DNA of 64,000 nucleotides from Hofstenia miamia (Eukaryota; Xenacoelomorpha; Acoela), in assembly GCA_004352715.1 (NCBI GenBank), contig SCFE01000067.1, positions 1,466,516 to 1,530,515 of the forward strand, in the 5' to 3' direction. A program made the translations under genes and the position numbers. Numbering within the stretch: position 1 is the stretch's first letter; each line of letters begins with the position of its first letter. The notes under the pieces were generated by a model. The model saw nothing but the letters and a program-made list of their open reading frames with translations. It searched no databases and was not told where the DNA came from. Shown here one piece after another: positions 62,333-64,000 of the stretch.

Positions 62333-62463
62333 TATAAATATGATAAAGCTAAGAACAAATCAGACATGCTACGATGATCATCGTTACACGCATACTCAGA
62401 CGACTACTCAACGATAGCCATTGTGACAGAAGTCTCGTCTGCGCAGTACAACTTTATGCATAG
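62333..62463 (+). promoter_or_regulatory. Candidate TATA/initiator promoter with a 29-codon ORF
   Basis: TATAAATA at 62333-62340 is followed 29 bp later by TCAGACA (A at 62362), the spacing expected between a TATA box and an initiator. An ATG at 62374 opens a 29-codon reading frame (IIVTRILRRLLNDSHCD then RSLVCAVQLYA) ending at 62463, with a possible donor GTACAA inside. The surrounding 200 bp are more GC-rich than average. This is motif evidence only. Confidence 0.25.
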
Positions 62464-63663
62464 AATTGGGGTTACAAAATTTAGAAATTAGCAGCGATCG
62501 ACAAAACTTTCATTTCGGTATTTGTTTTTTTAAAAATAACATACTACATTTTACAAAGGATGTCGTCAAACGCGAATAAGCCATAAATAACTCAAAAGAA
62601 AAATTATCTAAGAATAGTGCGGAGCCAAGATATGTTTTATTTTAAAATTTCATCTTTGCTTTTATTACGACGCCTGAAACTCCATGCATTTTGTTGATGT
62701 CCCATCATTGTTTATGAATATTAAATTTTGAAGAATGATTGACATTTTCATTATAATATGTATACTGCTGTACAAGTACAATCCTTGTACAATGTGTCAG
62801 CTTCGTTGCATTATATATCTTTGTAATCTAAATTTATTCATGCATAGAAACTTATTTCATGCATGTTGATTACCCTCTAGGCGCTCATGAACTTGATGTA
62901 GGCAGTGTCAACAATGGAATTATGATAAAAAATACTCCATCTCAAGGAATAACAGATTCTAAATAATGCACTCCGTAAGCAAACAGTTTGTTGACAGATG
63001 CCTGATAAAGCATACAATCCCTGTACATTTCATGAATATTGCATTTATGCAACGTTTACTTAGCGTACTTATGGATTATATATTTGAATTCATGTTTTTA
63101 TAAAATAACCAGTTTTAAAAACCGGAAAGAAAACTAAACGTTACAACTTTAGAAAACATGTCTACAGACAGCTTCATAAGAGTCACTAAAAGCTAAGTAA
63201 AATGTTTCACTTTACCTTCAAAAATTTTTTATATTTTTTTAAATTTAAACTGATATTATAATAGCAAAAAAAAATTACTCTGTTAAGGCAGTTTCTCATT
63301 TGATTTCGCTTCGTCATTGTTAATAATTTTTGCTAAAAACATTGCTGTTATATATTTTTGTGTAAAAAGGTGTATAATTTAACGGAATTATAATATATTG
63401 TTTGCTTTGTGAAATGCGAGGTATTTTGAACGAATAATCTAAAATGACTTCATGATTCAAAACGTGATGATAATTTGAAAGAAGACTTTAATATTAATGA
63501 CTAAACAGAAAATAGTAAGAATTTAGCATTCAAAATTCAATTTTAATATATACTAGTACTTTATAATTATCTTAATCCAGTGATTTCTTTTTACATTTTT
63601 GTTTGCATTTATTCTTTACTTTTTGTGTATATTGTACTGGAAATATAACCTATCATTATTATT
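62464..63663. other. No gene recognised
   Basis: AT-rich; nothing seen. Confidence 0.55.
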
Positions 63664-63696
63664 AATTATTTTCATTATTATTATTATTATTATTAA

Positions 63697-63761
<65 letters not shown>

Positions 63762-63785
63762 TATAGTTATTATGATTATTATCAG
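63664..63785. repeat. (TTA)n microsatellite
   Basis: About 120 bp of nearly perfect TTA repeats (ATTATTATT) with a few interruptions near 63695 and 63757. The remaining 215 bp to the window end hold no recognised feature. Confidence 0.95.
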
Positions 63786-64000
63786 AATAAATAAAGTTAG
63801 AAATTTTCTTTAAGAAAAATGTTCTATAACTACGAAAACTGTTGGTAATAAGATTTCGTCTTGACTAATTTTCCAAAATAAAGCAGTTGACAGAGAATTA
63901 TCAACAAGAAATTTCCGACAATTTATTGGGTAGGATTCTAAATTGAATTTACATCAGAGATTTTATACAAATGTATTTAATGGTTAGTAAATTATTTAGT

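Noticed and set aside
1-64000. CRISPR arrays, tRNA or rRNA genes, prokaryotic defence systems
   Set aside because: No regularly spaced repeats, no recognisable cloverleaf A/B boxes and no bacterial gene structure; the window is eukaryotic.

Overview
The window is AT-rich, intron-rich animal DNA, most likely from an invertebrate. There are no bacterial-style operons and no long open reading frames. Coding sequence appears as short, phase-compatible exons with GT/AG boundaries, set among decayed retrotransposons, small inverted-repeat transposons and (TA)n microsatellites. I cannot name the species.

Main gene. The only conserved host gene I recognise with confidence is on the minus strand: a RECK orthologue (reversion-inducing cysteine-rich protein with Kazal motifs). 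Seven consecutive exons (16735-16823, 15208-15356, 9529-9750, 8419-8546, 8103-8246, 7770-7943, 7305-7406) splice in frame through six introns to 1008 nt (336 codons). They cover a CC repeat, the frizzled-like cysteine-rich domain and the cysteine modules before the Kazal domains. An eighth exon, 27330-27431, carries an earlier CC repeat. The signal peptide, the other N-terminal repeats, the Kazal domains and the GPI-anchor end were not found. They lie in unrecognised exons or outside the window.

Layout. 1-1200: LINE fragment of R2/R4/NeSL type, with a 170-bp duplication at a single N. 1573-1621: hairpin between direct repeats. 3275-4830: two abutting decayed retrotransposon 3' parts. 7305-27431: RECK, whose introns hold an 86-bp perfect palindrome, two MITEs, a LINE fragment, a Penelope-like element, a third MITE, a nearly full LINE (ORF1, endonuclease, reverse transcriptase) and a Tc1/mariner fossil. 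27432-64000: no gene recognised. This part holds two 1000-N assembly gaps in (TA)n arrays, a plus-strand LINE 3' half, a hAT MITE with a perfect 8-bp target duplication, a larger hAT-like element, CGGGTC-rich element tips, a few weak exon candidates, one TATA/initiator candidate and a (TTA)n array at the end.

The genes do not form a pathway. The biological content is one large developmental/extracellular-matrix gene whose introns have been filled by mobile elements. No prokaryote-type defence system, CRISPR array, rRNA or tRNA was seen.
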